Assembly: GCA_029210205.1 (NCBI GenBank)
Contig: JARGOD010000001.1
Location: 93,380-157,379 of the forward strand
Direction: 5' to 3'
Origin: Verrucomicrobiales bacterium
GTDB taxonomy: Bacteria; Verrucomicrobiota; Verrucomicrobiia; Verrucomicrobiales; DEV007
DNA length: 64,000 bases
The notes under the pieces were generated by a model. It was not told the origin of the DNA. It saw only the letters and a program-made list of their open reading frames with translations, and did no database searches. The position numbers and the translations under genes were made by a program. Shown here one piece after another: positions 24,490 through 34,056 of the stretch; the first letter of the stretch is position 1; the number at the start of each line of letters is the position of its first letter.

Positions 24490-25527
24490 ATGATCAATCA
24501 CTCAGAGCCCCTCACGATCGGCGAAGTATCTTTTGCTCCGGGCAGTAAGGGAGAAGTCAACTTGCCAATCGGCTCCCTGATCGATTACCAGGCGATTTCG
24601 ATGAACGTCCATGTCCGTCGTGGAAAGCACGAAGGGCCAGTCCTGCTCCTCACCGCAGGGATTCACGGCGATGAAATTGTCGGTGTGGAAATCCTTCGCC
24701 GACTATTGAAGTCAAAACGTCTACAAGGTTTGCGGGGGTCGATCATTGTCGTCCCCGTGGTTTGCATGCCGGCCTTTCTCGCGCGAACTCGCTATCTTCC
24801 CGACCGACGCGATTTAAACCGCCTCTTCCCCGGCTCACCGGACGGCTCGCTGGGAGGGCGCCTTGCCGCTACTTTCACCGACGAGGTGGTTCCAAACTGC
24901 GACTACGCGATCGACTTTCACACTGGAGCAGTCGCTCGACCAAACCTCCCCCAGATCAGGGTCTCGCCCAGCGACGAAAAGAGTATGGCGCTTGCGAAAG
25001 CCTTTAAGCCGCCAGTGATTATGGAGTCGGGGGTTCGCGAGGGATCTCTTCGCTATCATTTCACCAAGAAGGGAGTTCCTTCCCTTCTCTATGAGGCAGG
25101 TGAAGCATTTCGGCTCGATGCTGCACCCGTAAAATATGGACTTCGCGGCGTCATCTCGGTGATGCGACACCTCGGAATGCTCCCACCGTCACGCTCAAGG
25201 GCGGAGCCTAAGACCAAGACAGTGATTGCGTCCGGCACGAGCTGGGTTCGAGCGCCACAAGGCGGGCTCTTTACTCCCTTTGTTGACCTGGGGAAAGCCG
25301 TCACGCCCGGGATGAAGCTGGGACTCGTTGGCGATCCTTTTGGTCGTCACGAGACCCCTGTCACGTGCAACATGGAAGGTGTCGTTATCGGGCTGAATCG
25401 CGAGGCGACCACCGATGAAGGCGATGCACTCTTCCACATCGCGACCTTTGAAAATCCTGAAAAAGTGGAGGCTCAGATTCTTCGTAGCGAGGTGATCATG
25501 GAAGAGCACACCGCCGAGCTCAAATAG
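24490..25527 (+). CDS. Succinylglutamate desuccinylase/aspartoacylase-family zinc hydrolase
   Basis: This 345-residue cytoplasmic protein has the M14-like zinc site. His and Glu lie in TAGIHGDEIVG, the RDLNRLFPG block follows, and the second His is in YAIDFHTGA. The catalytic Glu is probably that of SLLYEAGE. A C-terminal beta domain (about residues 240-345) holds 'GGLFTPFVDLGKAVTPGMKLG'. Members remove acyl groups from amino acids or cleave Glu-containing bonds. The context with RimK and RimB suggests a role in glutamate-tail chemistry, which is inference. Confidence 0.88.
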   Translation: MINHSEPLTIGEVSFAPGSKGEVNLPIGSLIDYQAISMNVHVRRGKHEGPVLLLTAGIHGDEIVGVEILRRLLKSKRLQGLRGSIIVVPVVCMPAFLARTRYLPDRRDLNRLFPGSPDGSLGGRLAATFTDEVVPNCDYAIDFHTGAVARPNLPQIRVSPSDEKSMALAKAFKPPVIMESGVREGSLRYHFTKKGVPSLLYEAGEAFRLDAAPVKYGLRGVISVMRHLGMLPPSRSRAEPKTKTVIASGTSWVRAPQGGLFTPFVDLGKAVTPGMKLGLVGDPFGRHETPVTCNMEGVVIGLNREATTDEGDALFHIATFENPEKVEAQILRSEVIMEEHTAELK

Positions 25528-25581
25528 CAAGCCGCATCTACGTCATTGCCAAGGTTCAGGAGAACTGGTGTCATCCTCACG

Positions 25582-27021
25582 ATGAACCGACTCTTTCTAT
25601 ACGCCACTCTCGTGACCGCCCTTATCGCGCCCAGTCACGCTCAGAACAAAGCTAAAAAAACTGATCCTGCGCTCGCAGCTGGAAAAGCAAGCCTCGCCCG
25701 CCTCGATACTGTCGAAAATTGGGTGAAGCTATTTAATGGAAAAGACTTCACAAACTGGCAGGGCGATACGGAAAATTACACGATCGAAGACGGCGTCTTG
25801 ATCTGTCAGGCAGGAGCAAAAACGCTCGAAACCGAGAAGGAATATTCCGATTTTGCTTTCAAGTTCGAATTCAAATTAACCGAGTCAGGGAACAATGGGC
25901 TTGGCATTAGAGTGCCACCGGGTGGACGGGCCGCCTACGACGGAATGGAACTTCAAATCCTCGATCATCGGGGAGAGCGCTATCAAAAAGAAACCACCGA
26001 CGGGAAAAGCCTCAGTATCCTCAAACCATGGCAGGTTCACGGCTCAATCTACGGGGTCATGCCCGCAAAAACCGGCTATTTGAGACCTCTCGATGAATGG
26101 AACGAGCAAACCGTGATCTGCATCGAAGATCATGTAAAAGTAATCCTCAATGGCGCGGTCATTCTCGATGCCTATCTCGACGATCTCACGCCCGGTGATC
26201 TGAAGGAACATCCAGGCCTTAAGCAGCGCTCGGGCCACATCCAGTTCGCCGGTCATAACGACCACGTCGAGTTCCGGAACATTCACCTCGCCGACTTCTC
26301 GCCTTCCGAGCCTATGCCGAAGGTCGAAAATGACAATGTTGCTCCTGAAGGTTTCAGCGCGCTCTTCAACGGCAAAGATCTCGATGGCTGGAAGGGGCTC
26401 GCTCACAAAGATGCCAACAAGCGCCGCGCCCTCGAGGGTGACGAGCTCACAGAAGCTCAGAAGATCGCCGACGAAATCATGAACGAACACTGGAGTGTTG
26501 TGGATGGCATTCTCACCTACTCCGGAGAAGGACAATCACTCTGCACAGCCAAAAACTACGGCGATTTCGAATTCTATATCGACTGGAAAATCCCGCCTGG
26601 CGCGGACAGCGGAATTTATCTTCGTGGAACGCCACAAATTCAGATCTGGGACCCACGGGACCCAACGATGAAAAATGATGAAATGCCTGATTCAGTAGAG
26701 GACTGGATCGAAACTTATAAGACAGGACGCAATCTCGGATCGGGAGGACTCTGGAATAACAAGCGCGCAAGCAACCGGCCTCTTGTCATGGCTGACAAAG
26801 TTCCCGGCGAGTGGAACACCTTTCTCATTCGCATGGTCGGCGATAAAGTTACGATCTGGTTAAACGGCAAACTCGTCGTTGATCGCACCGAACTGGAGAA
26901 TTACTGGGACCGTGAGGGTGATCGCGATATCCCTCTGCCGAGAGCCGATCAGATCGAGCTTCAACATCACGGCAGCGATCTCTATTTCAAGAATCTCTTT
27001 ATCCGCGAGATTCCTTACTAG
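25582..27021 (+). CDS. Secreted protein with two DUF1080 (3-keto-disaccharide hydrolase) domains
   Basis: The ATG at 25582 gives a clean signal peptide (MNRLFLYATLVTALIAPSHAQ); an upstream TTG in frame is rejected. Two DUF1080 domains follow at about residues 48-235 (starting 'WVKLFNGKDFTNWQG') and 255-479 (starting 'FSALFNGKDLDGWKG'). Each has the concanavalin-like pattern ending '.VEFRNIHL' or 'DLYFKNLFIREI'. DUF1080 proteins of this phylum are annotated as 3-keto-disaccharide hydrolases or sugar-binding lectin-like domains in the periplasm. The mature protein is 479 residues including the signal. Confidence 0.88.
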   Translation: MNRLFLYATLVTALIAPSHAQNKAKKTDPALAAGKASLARLDTVENWVKLFNGKDFTNWQGDTENYTIEDGVLICQAGAKTLETEKEYSDFAFKFEFKLTESGNNGLGIRVPPGGRAAYDGMELQILDHRGERYQKETTDGKSLSILKPWQVHGSIYGVMPAKTGYLRPLDEWNEQTVICIEDHVKVILNGAVILDAYLDDLTPGDLKEHPGLKQRSGHIQFAGHNDHVEFRNIHLADFSPSEPMPKVENDNVAPEGFSALFNGKDLDGWKGLAHKDANKRRALEGDELTEAQKIADEIMNEHWSVVDGILTYSGEGQSLCTAKNYGDFEFYIDWKIPPGADSGIYLRGTPQIQIWDPRDPTMKNDEMPDSVEDWIETYKTGRNLGSGGLWNNKRASNRPLVMADKVPGEWNTFLIRMVGDKVTIWLNGKLVVDRTELENYWDREGDRDIPLPRADQIELQHHGSDLYFKNLFIREIPY

Positions 27022-27048
27022 CTCCGCCCCCAACAGGCTTATCCAAAT

Positions 27049-27079
27049 AACAGGGTTAACTCACCGAACTAACCCTGTT
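27049..27079. repeat. AACAGGGTT palindrome, copy 2 (between convergent genes)
   Basis: AACAGGGTTA at 27049-27058 and TAACCCTGTT at 27070-27079 form a 10-bp stem with an 11-base loop. It lies between two convergent genes and takes in the stop codon of the minus-strand gene. The arms are the same as those at 9857-9887. A terminator role is possible, but no T-run follows. Confidence 0.65.
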
Positions 27080-27659
27080 CAGTCTCGTCTTTCTGAGTCT
27101 TGCCGTAGATGAACCAGAGATTCCGAATGTAGATGAACCATCCAGTACTCTGCCCAAGGAATCCGATAATCTCCCAGCGCCAGATGAAGTAAACCATCAG
27201 CATTGAAGATCCAAGGAGACTCAGCCACCAGAAGACCGGCGGCACAACAGATGATCTCGCTTTTTCGCTCGCCTGCCACTGCACGATCATTCGAGCCATG
27301 AACACCGCCTGACCGAGAAACCCGAAGAACACCCAGGCAACTCCTGTCCATGAAGTGACATCGAGCAGCATGAAGAGCCAAGATTGATTTCTCTGTCGCT
27401 TCAGCAGTAGGTCGTAAAACTCATGAGGCGTCAGCTCAGGATCTCCCTCTTCCCAATTCTTGAATCGTGCAACCAAGGCACCATCTTTCCCCTCAATCAC
27501 CTCAATAGTGGAAATTCGATCGGAGTTATTGAAGGGTGGCTCGACCGCCTCACCGGGCGTGGCGACGAGGCCTAGATTCAGGAGGGCGATCCACCCTAAG
27601 ATGGGTAAGGCCAGCAACAGCGCCGCTGTCGCGATCACTTTTTTCCGGGCACTGCTCAT
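27069..27659 (-). CDS. Membrane protein with lipid-A-disaccharide synthase N-terminal-like (LAB_N) domain
   Basis: This 196-residue protein has an N-terminal membrane helix, a periplasmic segment (about 30-95) and three or four further helices. The LAB_N-like block (about 100-190) reads 'VAWVFFGFLGQAVFMARMIVQWQASEKARSS', 'PPVFWWLSLLGSSMLM', 'GQSTGWFIYIRNL'. LAB_N proteins are small inner-membrane proteins often near lipid A or glycosyltransferase genes; no enzyme activity is known. Its ATG overlaps the stop of the upstream DUF4199 gene (ATGA). Confidence 0.85.
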   Translation of the reverse strand: MSSARKKVIATAALLLALPILGWIALLNLGLVATPGEAVEPPFNNSDRISTIEVIEGKDGALVARFKNWEEGDPELTPHEFYDLLLKRQRNQSWLFMLLDVTSWTGVAWVFFGFLGQAVFMARMIVQWQASEKARSSVVPPVFWWLSLLGSSMLMVYFIWRWEIIGFLGQSTGWFIYIRNLWFIYGKTQKDETEQG

Positions 27660-28156
27660 GCTCTTCGCTTCCTCAGGAACATCAGGATAATTGCCGTCGA
27701 GATCATTCCAATGATGATCGCTCCGAGTGCCGACTGGATCATGTATGAGGTAAGACCAAAGGTTTGCTTTGCTCCCTCGGCAAACTGCTCTGCCTCGGTT
27801 TCGGGCAGACCCGATTCGAGGTAGAAATTCCGGGTCAACTCCACCATCTGCTCCGTCCAGCCCGGATTGATGAGTTTGAAATAGATGACCTGAGAGAGCG
27901 CGGCAAACACCGCCACGATCCCGGCAATGATCGCCCCTGAACGAAGTCCTTCCTTGTACTGAGTATCGGGAAACCGAAACGTGATGTCACGCAAACCAAG
28001 GAGATAGCCGACCACAGAGAGAAGAACCGACACCAGGGTCATGACCTGGATCATTCCCAGCCCCTGATCATGCATCCCGAGGTAATAGGAAAGAAAGAGC
28101 CAGCCCATGTTGACTGACCCGATGATCAGTCCCCATCTGAGTTCCAGTGATCTCAT
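27656..28156 (-). CDS. DUF4199-family membrane protein
   Basis: The ATG at 28156 gives 166 residues; an in-frame GTG at 28171 would add five. Four membrane helices are visible, with the DUF4199 pattern 'LRWGLIIGSVNMGWLF', 'FRFPDTQYKEGLRSGAIIAGIVAV' and a final helix 'GAIIIGMISTAIILMF' followed by a Lys/Arg tail. The function of the family is unknown. It is translationally coupled with the LAB_N gene. Confidence 0.8.
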   Translation of the reverse strand: MRSLELRWGLIIGSVNMGWLFLSYYLGMHDQGLGMIQVMTLVSVLLSVVGYLLGLRDITFRFPDTQYKEGLRSGAIIAGIVAVFAALSQVIYFKLINPGWTEQMVELTRNFYLESGLPETEAEQFAEGAKQTFGLTSYMIQSALGAIIIGMISTAIILMFLRKRRA

Positions 28157-28226
28157 GAATTCCAAAAACACGATTAAAATCAGTCCTTAGCCCAGCGCGG
28201 GCAACGACGCAAGACTCCTTCCCCGT

Positions 28227-28745
28227 TTATGACTTATCCTCGGCGGGTGGTATCCGCGTGAAATACCGAAGAAGAAACATAGTCCAGACTGTGCTTGCGA
28301 CAATCAACAGCACTGTCAGCGCAATAAGACCAACCCCATTGAGCCTCGGTGGCCGTTCCAGGTTCGCCGCGACGACGAGGCAGAGCAATCCAGTCGTCCA
28401 GACAAGGAAGGCCGCGCTGAACCAGAATGAGGTGCGGAACATAAAATCGCACGCACGCCGAAAGTTTTCCGGTTTCCGCCAATATTCGGGATGCGGCGAG
28501 TTCAGCAATTTCGGAGACATGAACCGGATCGGATAAAGCAGCACGATGAGAATGAGCGGAATACTCAGTCCTATCCCCAGCATCCACGCGAAGAATTCGT
28601 CGGAAGGCATCTTCCCGGACGGCTTTCCCGCTTCATTGAAATGCCCGACCATTTTCGCCGGAGCATCAGCGGCGTAATGCCAAACCATGAACAGGAAGAG
28701 AACCAAAGTGACAGCAAAAGCGAGGTAGGGAAGCCGTTGTTTCAT
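28227..28745 (-). CDS. DUF1648/SdpI-like membrane protein
   Basis: The ATG at 28745 gives 172 residues beginning MKQRLPYLAF. Four membrane helices are predicted. The extracytoplasmic segment after helix 1 ('APAKMVGHFNEAGKPSGKM') matches the DUF1648 signature (H-F-x-x-x-G-x-P-x-G). SdpI-type proteins carry this domain and give immunity to a secreted toxin in Bacillus, but most DUF1648 proteins have no known role. It lies 10 bases after the amidase gene stop, so an operon is likely. Confidence 0.75.
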   Translation of the reverse strand: MKQRLPYLAFAVTLVLFLFMVWHYAADAPAKMVGHFNEAGKPSGKMPSDEFFAWMLGIGLSIPLILIVLLYPIRFMSPKLLNSPHPEYWRKPENFRRACDFMFRTSFWFSAAFLVWTTGLLCLVVAANLERPPRLNGVGLIALTVLLIVASTVWTMFLLRYFTRIPPAEDKS

Positions 28746-28755
28746 GGCAAATCGA

Positions 28756-29364
28756 TCAAGGGGTTTCGGAAAGTTCAGACAACCTCGCTTCAATCAACGC
28801 TTTCCCGTCACCCTCAAACCATTCCTGAAGTCGATCACCCGGGCAATCGGTCGCCGCAACCATTCGATGAGTCACGAGATCCTTTCCGGTCAGACCATTT
28901 TTCTTCAGTGATCTAGCAGTCCATTCAATCAGAGAATTTAGCGCTTCCTCGCTCGGGAGCTCCTTCGTGAAATCGCCTAATACACAGATCAAAAGTCGTC
29001 CATCCAAATCGTAAGAAGTGCCACTATCTCCCTGAAATTCAGCATCTCGCCCTTCGAAGATACGACCATCTGACCCGATCAGGTAGTGATAAGCGACATC
29101 TCCCCACTCGCGCTCGACGATGTGGTAGCGTTGGACGTTAACAAGACGAGCCCGCTGGAACGCGGCGATTTCATTTGGGCTTTGCGTGTGATGGATTACG
29201 ACCGAGGTGATCCCTTCGCTGTGGCGTCCCATCCTCTCAGGCACAGGCTGTGTTCCCTCTTTTGACCAAACTGCCTGCGGAATAGGAGCCAGTCCATCTT
29301 TCTCCGAACCATCCGCGATAAGTGCGACAACGAGGAAACAAAGTAGGAGAAAAAATCGCAGCAT
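28756..29364 (-). CDS. N-acetylmuramoyl-L-alanine amidase (amidase_2/PGRP type)
   Basis: From the ATG at 29364 the product is 202 residues with a signal peptide (LRFFLLLCFLVVALIADGS). The amidase_2 core is clear: the first zinc His pair in 'SVVIHHTQSP', 'VAYHYLIGSDGRIFEGR', and 'THRMVAATDCPGDRLQEW' with the second zinc His and the Cys ligand. It cleaves the bond between MurNAc and the stem peptide in the periplasm. A TTG six codons upstream is a less likely start. Confidence 0.9.
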   Translation of the reverse strand: MLRFFLLLCFLVVALIADGSEKDGLAPIPQAVWSKEGTQPVPERMGRHSEGITSVVIHHTQSPNEIAAFQRARLVNVQRYHIVEREWGDVAYHYLIGSDGRIFEGRDAEFQGDSGTSYDLDGRLLICVLGDFTKELPSEEALNSLIEWTARSLKKNGLTGKDLVTHRMVAATDCPGDRLQEWFEGDGKALIEARLSELSETP

Positions 29365-29543
29365 GGTGTCTAAGAATCGCAAACTTTGCCCTGTGAAGCA
29401 AGGCCGTCGAGTCGACGATTTTTATCCCTTAATTTGCTGGAAGGAGCACTGCTGAAACGATACAAGGGTAGCCCCCCGCGATACAGGCATCGCCTCTTCG
29501 TGCGTTTGCATCGCGGCCTGATCGACTCTTCCTTTCCAGCTCT

Positions 29544-30563
29544 ATGATGAACAAAGTCCCCCTTCTGGCCGGCATTTCCTTGGCCATGGCTCTCTTCTCT
29601 CCCGGCACAGCGATTGCGGAGCCCCTCCTGAAGCCTGACGACCGCGTCGTTTTCATCGGCAATACCCTCATCGAGCGGGCTCGACTATACGGCCATCTCG
29701 AAGCCGCTCTCCAAATCGCAGCAGGGCCTGAGGTCACGGGACTCACCTTTCGCAACCTTGGCTGGAGCGCCGACTCGGTCTTTTCTGACTCCCGCTCCTA
29801 CTTCGGGACACCTGAAGAAGGTCGAGCCCGCCTCGCCAAAAACGTCGAGGAGCTAGGGCCCACCATCGTCGTCCTCGGCTACGGAACCGGCGAGGCCATG
29901 TCCGTAGAGCAAGGCTGGACCAATGAAAAAGGGGCCGCCGATGTTTCCGCCGCTGGTCTCGAGGAGAGTCTCAATCTCTTTGTGAATGCCTATCAAAAGA
30001 AGATCGACACGATTCGCAACAACTCGGGTGGCTCGATCCGGGAAATGGTTCTGCTCTCTCCTCCGCCTCTCGAAAATCTGGGCGCCCCGCTTCCCGACCA
30101 AACCGCGAACAACAAGAACATCGCCGCCTTCCGCGATGCCATTGCTGACCTCGCGAAGAAGAATGACGCTCAGTTTGTCGACCTGTTCGCCGCTCTGGGT
30201 GGAGATGAATTCGACGGTAGAATCGCGAACACTGCACTCACTGACAACGGCGTCCACTACACCGAGGAGGGCTATGCCATTCTTGCCAAGGCGCTGCTGA
30301 AGGATCTCGGCTACGACGAGCTCCCTGTCTCAGTCGCAGACACAGAAGCGAAAAATGCCCTCCGCGCCGAGATCGTTGAAAAGAACCGTCTCTTCCTCCA
30401 CCGTTGGCGCCCTGCCAATGAGACTTACCTGTTCCTCTTTCGAAAACACGAACAAGGTCAGAACGCCAGGGAGATCCCCATGTTTGATCCCCTGATCGAA
30501 GCGCAGGAGACCCGAATCGCTGAGGCCCGCGCACGCGTTTTCTCTGGAAACGCCAAGAACTAA
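29544..30563 (+). CDS. Secreted SGNH/GDSL-family hydrolase
   Basis: This 339-residue protein has a signal peptide (about 1-25). The SGNH blocks are degenerate: block I 'RVVFIGNTLIER' has Gly-Asn instead of the usual GDS Ser, block II 'FRNLGWSADS', block III 'VVLGYGTGEA', and block V 'TDNGVHYTEEGYAIL' supplies Asp and His. The missing Ser in block I makes activity uncertain. The gene heads a run of three secreted proteins on the plus strand, with the CxxCH protein 26 bases downstream. Confidence 0.78.
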   Translation: MMNKVPLLAGISLAMALFSPGTAIAEPLLKPDDRVVFIGNTLIERARLYGHLEAALQIAAGPEVTGLTFRNLGWSADSVFSDSRSYFGTPEEGRARLAKNVEELGPTIVVLGYGTGEAMSVEQGWTNEKGAADVSAAGLEESLNLFVNAYQKKIDTIRNNSGGSIREMVLLSPPPLENLGAPLPDQTANNKNIAAFRDAIADLAKKNDAQFVDLFAALGGDEFDGRIANTALTDNGVHYTEEGYAILAKALLKDLGYDELPVSVADTEAKNALRAEIVEKNRLFLHRWRPANETYLFLFRKHEQGQNAREIPMFDPLIEAQETRIAEARARVFSGNAKN

Positions 30564-30588
30564 ATCCCCCCTTCTTTTTCCGACGACC

Positions 30589-33500
30589 ATGAATCGTTTC
30601 TTCTTTCTCAGCTCTCTTCTGCTCGCTCTAAGTGCCACTCTCCACGCCCAGAACGGCTTGCGGGACATTCCCGACACCTCGCATGAGGCCCAGCTCGAAG
30701 CCTTTTCACTCCGCGAAGGAGCTTCCATCAACCTCTTCGCGCATGAGCCGGCGGTAAAAAACCCGGTTCACATGAACTGGGACGAGCGCGGCCGTCTCTG
30801 GGTCGTGAGCAGTCCGTTGTATCCTCACATTCAGCCCGGCGAGGAGGACAATGACCGCATCATTATCCTTGAAGATGAGGACGGAGACGGCGTCGCCGAG
30901 AAGCACACCGTGTTTGCCGATCATCTCCACATTCCGACCGCGATTCTTCCGGGCGATGGCGGATGCTATGTCGCAAATGCGATTGAGGTGCTCTTCCTTA
31001 AAGACACGGACGGAGACGACGTCGCCGACGAGCGTCAAGTCGTGCTCTCAGGCTTCGGCACCGAGGACACCCACCACCTCGTTCACACTTTCCGCTATGG
31101 TCCCGAAGGCATGGTCTGGATGAATCAGTCAATCTACATCCACACCCACCTTGAGACTCCCTATGGCGTTCGCCGTCTCCTCGGTGGTGGCATGTGGCAC
31201 TATCGTCCCGAAACCCGGCGCGCCGAGGTCTTCATGAAAGGCCTCATCAACCCATGGGGCCATGCCTTCGATGAATGGGGGCAGAGTTTCCTCACCGATG
31301 GAGCCGGCAGTGAGGGGATTAATTTTGTCTTCCCCCGTTCTGTCTTCAAGACCTCTCCCGGAGCGTCACGTGTTCTGAATGGACTCAACCCGGGGCAGCC
31401 CAAGCATTGCGGTCTCGAACCTCTCACCGGTGGTCATATCCCTGATGACCTGCAGCAAGCGCTTGCGGCTCCCGACTTCCGCGGAAATCGGATCAATCTT
31501 TTCAAGCTGACCGACAACGGGAGCGCTTACACCTCTTCTCAGATCGAGGACCTCGTATCATCGAAGCATCCCGCCTTCCGTCCGATCGATATCAAGATGG
31601 GACCCGACGGCGCGGTCTACATCGCGGATTGGTATAACCCCATCATCCAACATGGTGAGGTCGACTTTCGCGATCCACGCCGTGACAAAGAGCATGGACG
31701 TATCTGGAGAATCAGTTTCGATGGTCGGGATCTTCTCGAGAAGCCGGAAATCGATACTGCCTCCGACGCCGACGTGATCGCTCAAGCGCTGACATCAGAC
31801 GCAGCCTGGGTTCGTGAACAGGCCGGGAAAGAATTGCGGACACGCAATCCCGAAATCGCTCTGCCCATTCTCGCTTCTGCCAGTGCGCCGGAACAGATGG
31901 ACGCGGATTTATTTCATCTTAGAAAGGTCTGGGCGTCCCAGTCGATGAACAGCCTCGACGTAGACACGGCAGCAGCCCTGCTCAAGTCAGAAAATCACAA
32001 AGCCCGCGCCGGTGCTCTTCGTGCCATTTACTACACAGCCGCAGAGAATGACCGCGCTCTTGAAATTGCGAGCGCCGCGGTCACTGATCCACATCCGCAA
32101 GTTCGTCTCTGGGCCGTGAGCGTGCTCTCCCAGCTTAGTTCTCCGGAAACCGTAAACCTGGCTCTACAGGCTCTCGAAGGGATTGAAGTCGACGACTTCC
32201 TTGACTTCGCGATCTGGTCGATCTGCCGTGAGCACGAGGACCGATGGGTCGAACTCACGAAGAAGGGCAATCCGTTTGAAAACACCCGCCAGTTGCTCTT
32301 CGCGGTTCGCGCACTCAATAAGCCCGTCGCAGTTCCGATCATCCTCTCTGCACTCAAGGATGGCGAATTCACCACGACCGAAGAAATCAGTGACGTCACG
32401 GACTGGATTTCTAAAGTCGGCTCCCCTGCCAACCTGAACGCCATTTTTGAATACGGTTTGAGCGACGGGACCTCCGAGTCAGCTCAAGAGATCATGCTCG
32501 AGGCACTCGCCAGCGCCGGTCGCCTCCGCAAATTGAAGCCTGAAGGTGACACCGATCGCCTCTCGCGCTTTCTGCGCTCCGATAACCAGGCCCTTTTCGC
32601 CAGCGCCGCTGCACTTGCCGGACAGTGGAAGCTTGAATCCGCCCGTGGCGGACTGGAAGAAGCGTTCCTTGCCGCCCCACAGGACAAAGCAAAGGCTGAA
32701 GCCGCATTGACAGGCCTGGTCTCGATGGGAGGACCAAAAACGGCGACCTTGTTTCAAACGATTGCCAAGGACGCGACCGCACCGTTCCTGACTCGTTCTC
32801 TCTCGGTGATCGGACGAACCCGGATGAATCCGGCAGAAGGTGCCAAGCTCGCCGTCGCCGTCCTCACCGAGGCGCCTGAGGGCAAGGATCCCTACGGCAT
32901 TTTCGACACTTTCCTCGGCAACAAGCAGGGACCGCCTGCCCTTTCCGCCGCTCTCAAGGAGGCGAATCTACCGCAGGAAATCGCACTCACCGGAGTCCAA
33001 AAAGCGAGCAGCGCAGCAACCAGCCCGCAAGGACTAGTCAAAGCGCTGCAGGATGCCGGCGGGCTAAAGCCCATGAAGATGGCGCTGACTCCAGATGAAA
33101 TGGAGGCGATGATGAACTTGGTCGCGACTCGTGGCAATCCACACAACGGAGAGAAAATCTACCGCCGTGCCTCGCTGCAGTGCATCGTCTGTCACGCCAT
33201 CGGTGGCGCCGGAGGTGTCATCGGTCCGGACATGGTATCCATCGGCGCCAGTGCCCCGGTCGATTACCTGATTGATTCGCTGCTACAGCCAAGCGTCAAG
33301 ATTAAGGAAGGCTACCACACCACTCTCGTCACGCTGAAGAACGGCGACTCCTTTGCCGGGGCGATTGCTCGCGAAGACGACAACGAGCTCGTGATCCGCG
33401 ATGCAGTCGGTAATGAGAACCGCATCGCCAAGGCAGAAATCGCGAGCAACCAGATCAGCCCTGTCTCGCTCATGCCCCCCGGTTTGACCGCCTCCCTCCG

Positions 33501-34038
33501 CGAAGATGAGTTCGTCGACCTCGTTCGCTTTCTTTCCGAGCTTGGCAAGGACGGCGACTTCAAGACGCCACCGAACCGTTTCGTTCGAGAATGGCAGGCC
33601 TTGATGCCGCACGAGCGCACCCGCGATGCGATTGGCCACCAGGGGAAAATCATTTTCACTGAAGAGATCGACACTTATCTCTGGCTTCCGATGTATTCCA
33701 AGGTGAATGGCGCACTCCCTGCCGATGAAACACCCGACGTTGTTGGTCGAGGCAAGAATCGCTATGCAGTCGCGAGAACTTTTGTCGACGTCGCGGAGCC
33801 GGGCGCGATCAAGCTTAAGTTTACCGGCAAGATGAAGGATCTCGTCCTTTTCCACGGTGAGAATGAAATCGCGCTCCCCGAATCTGACGACGCATCCGAA
33901 ATTACACTCAACATCAAAGAGGCGGGAAGAGAGCGCTTTACCGTCGTGGGACTGAAGAGCTTCGGCCTCGATGGAATCTCTATCGAACTGCTCGATGACG
34001 CCGGAAAAACTCAATTGGTTCCTGTCCTTAAATTTTAA
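30589..34038 (+). CDS. PVC-type CxxCH heme protein with propeller and HEAT repeats
   Basis: This 1149-residue exported protein (signal about 1-20) begins with a 'membrane-bound dehydrogenase' propeller (about 40-380; 'HMNWDERGRLWVVSSPLYP', 'MGPDGAVYIADWYNPIIQHGEVDF'). HEAT-like helical repeats (about 390-790) follow, then a cytochrome c domain with CIVCH at 865-869, and a C-terminal beta domain. Proteins of this plan are PVC-specific and are thought to take part in periplasmic electron transfer or sugar oxidation, but no substrate is established. Heme attachment by CIVCH is a sequence-based inference. Confidence 0.9.
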   Translation: MNRFFFLSSLLLALSATLHAQNGLRDIPDTSHEAQLEAFSLREGASINLFAHEPAVKNPVHMNWDERGRLWVVSSPLYPHIQPGEEDNDRIIILEDEDGDGVAEKHTVFADHLHIPTAILPGDGGCYVANAIEVLFLKDTDGDDVADERQVVLSGFGTEDTHHLVHTFRYGPEGMVWMNQSIYIHTHLETPYGVRRLLGGGMWHYRPETRRAEVFMKGLINPWGHAFDEWGQSFLTDGAGSEGINFVFPRSVFKTSPGASRVLNGLNPGQPKHCGLEPLTGGHIPDDLQQALAAPDFRGNRINLFKLTDNGSAYTSSQIEDLVSSKHPAFRPIDIKMGPDGAVYIADWYNPIIQHGEVDFRDPRRDKEHGRIWRISFDGRDLLEKPEIDTASDADVIAQALTSDAAWVREQAGKELRTRNPEIALPILASASAPEQMDADLFHLRKVWASQSMNSLDVDTAAALLKSENHKARAGALRAIYYTAAENDRALEIASAAVTDPHPQVRLWAVSVLSQLSSPETVNLALQALEGIEVDDFLDFAIWSICREHEDRWVELTKKGNPFENTRQLLFAVRALNKPVAVPIILSALKDGEFTTTEEISDVTDWISKVGSPANLNAIFEYGLSDGTSESAQEIMLEALASAGRLRKLKPEGDTDRLSRFLRSDNQALFASAAALAGQWKLESARGGLEEAFLAAPQDKAKAEAALTGLVSMGGPKTATLFQTIAKDATAPFLTRSLSVIGRTRMNPAEGAKLAVAVLTEAPEGKDPYGIFDTFLGNKQGPPALSAALKEANLPQEIALTGVQKASSAATSPQGLVKALQDAGGLKPMKMALTPDEMEAMMNLVATRGNPHNGEKIYRRASLQCIVCHAIGGAGGVIGPDMVSIGASAPVDYLIDSLLQPSVKIKEGYHTTLVTLKNGDSFAGAIAREDDNELVIRDAVGNENRIAKAEIASNQISPVSLMPPGLTASLREDEFVDLVRFLSELGKDGDFKTPPNRFVREWQALMPHERTRDAIGHQGKIIFTEEIDTYLWLPMYSKVNGALPADETPDVVGRGKNRYAVARTFVDVAEPGAIKLKFTGKMKDLVLFHGENEIALPESDDASEITLNIKEAGRERFTVVGLKSFGLDGISIELLDDAGKTQLVPVLKF

Positions 34039-34056
34039 TCCCCGATCCCTGCCCCT

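Noticed and set aside
28227..28745. DUF1648/SdpI-like protein as an immunity protein for the RiPP
   Set aside because: It is more than 14 kb from the RiPP locus and lies in an amidase operon; the DUF1648 match alone does not imply immunity.
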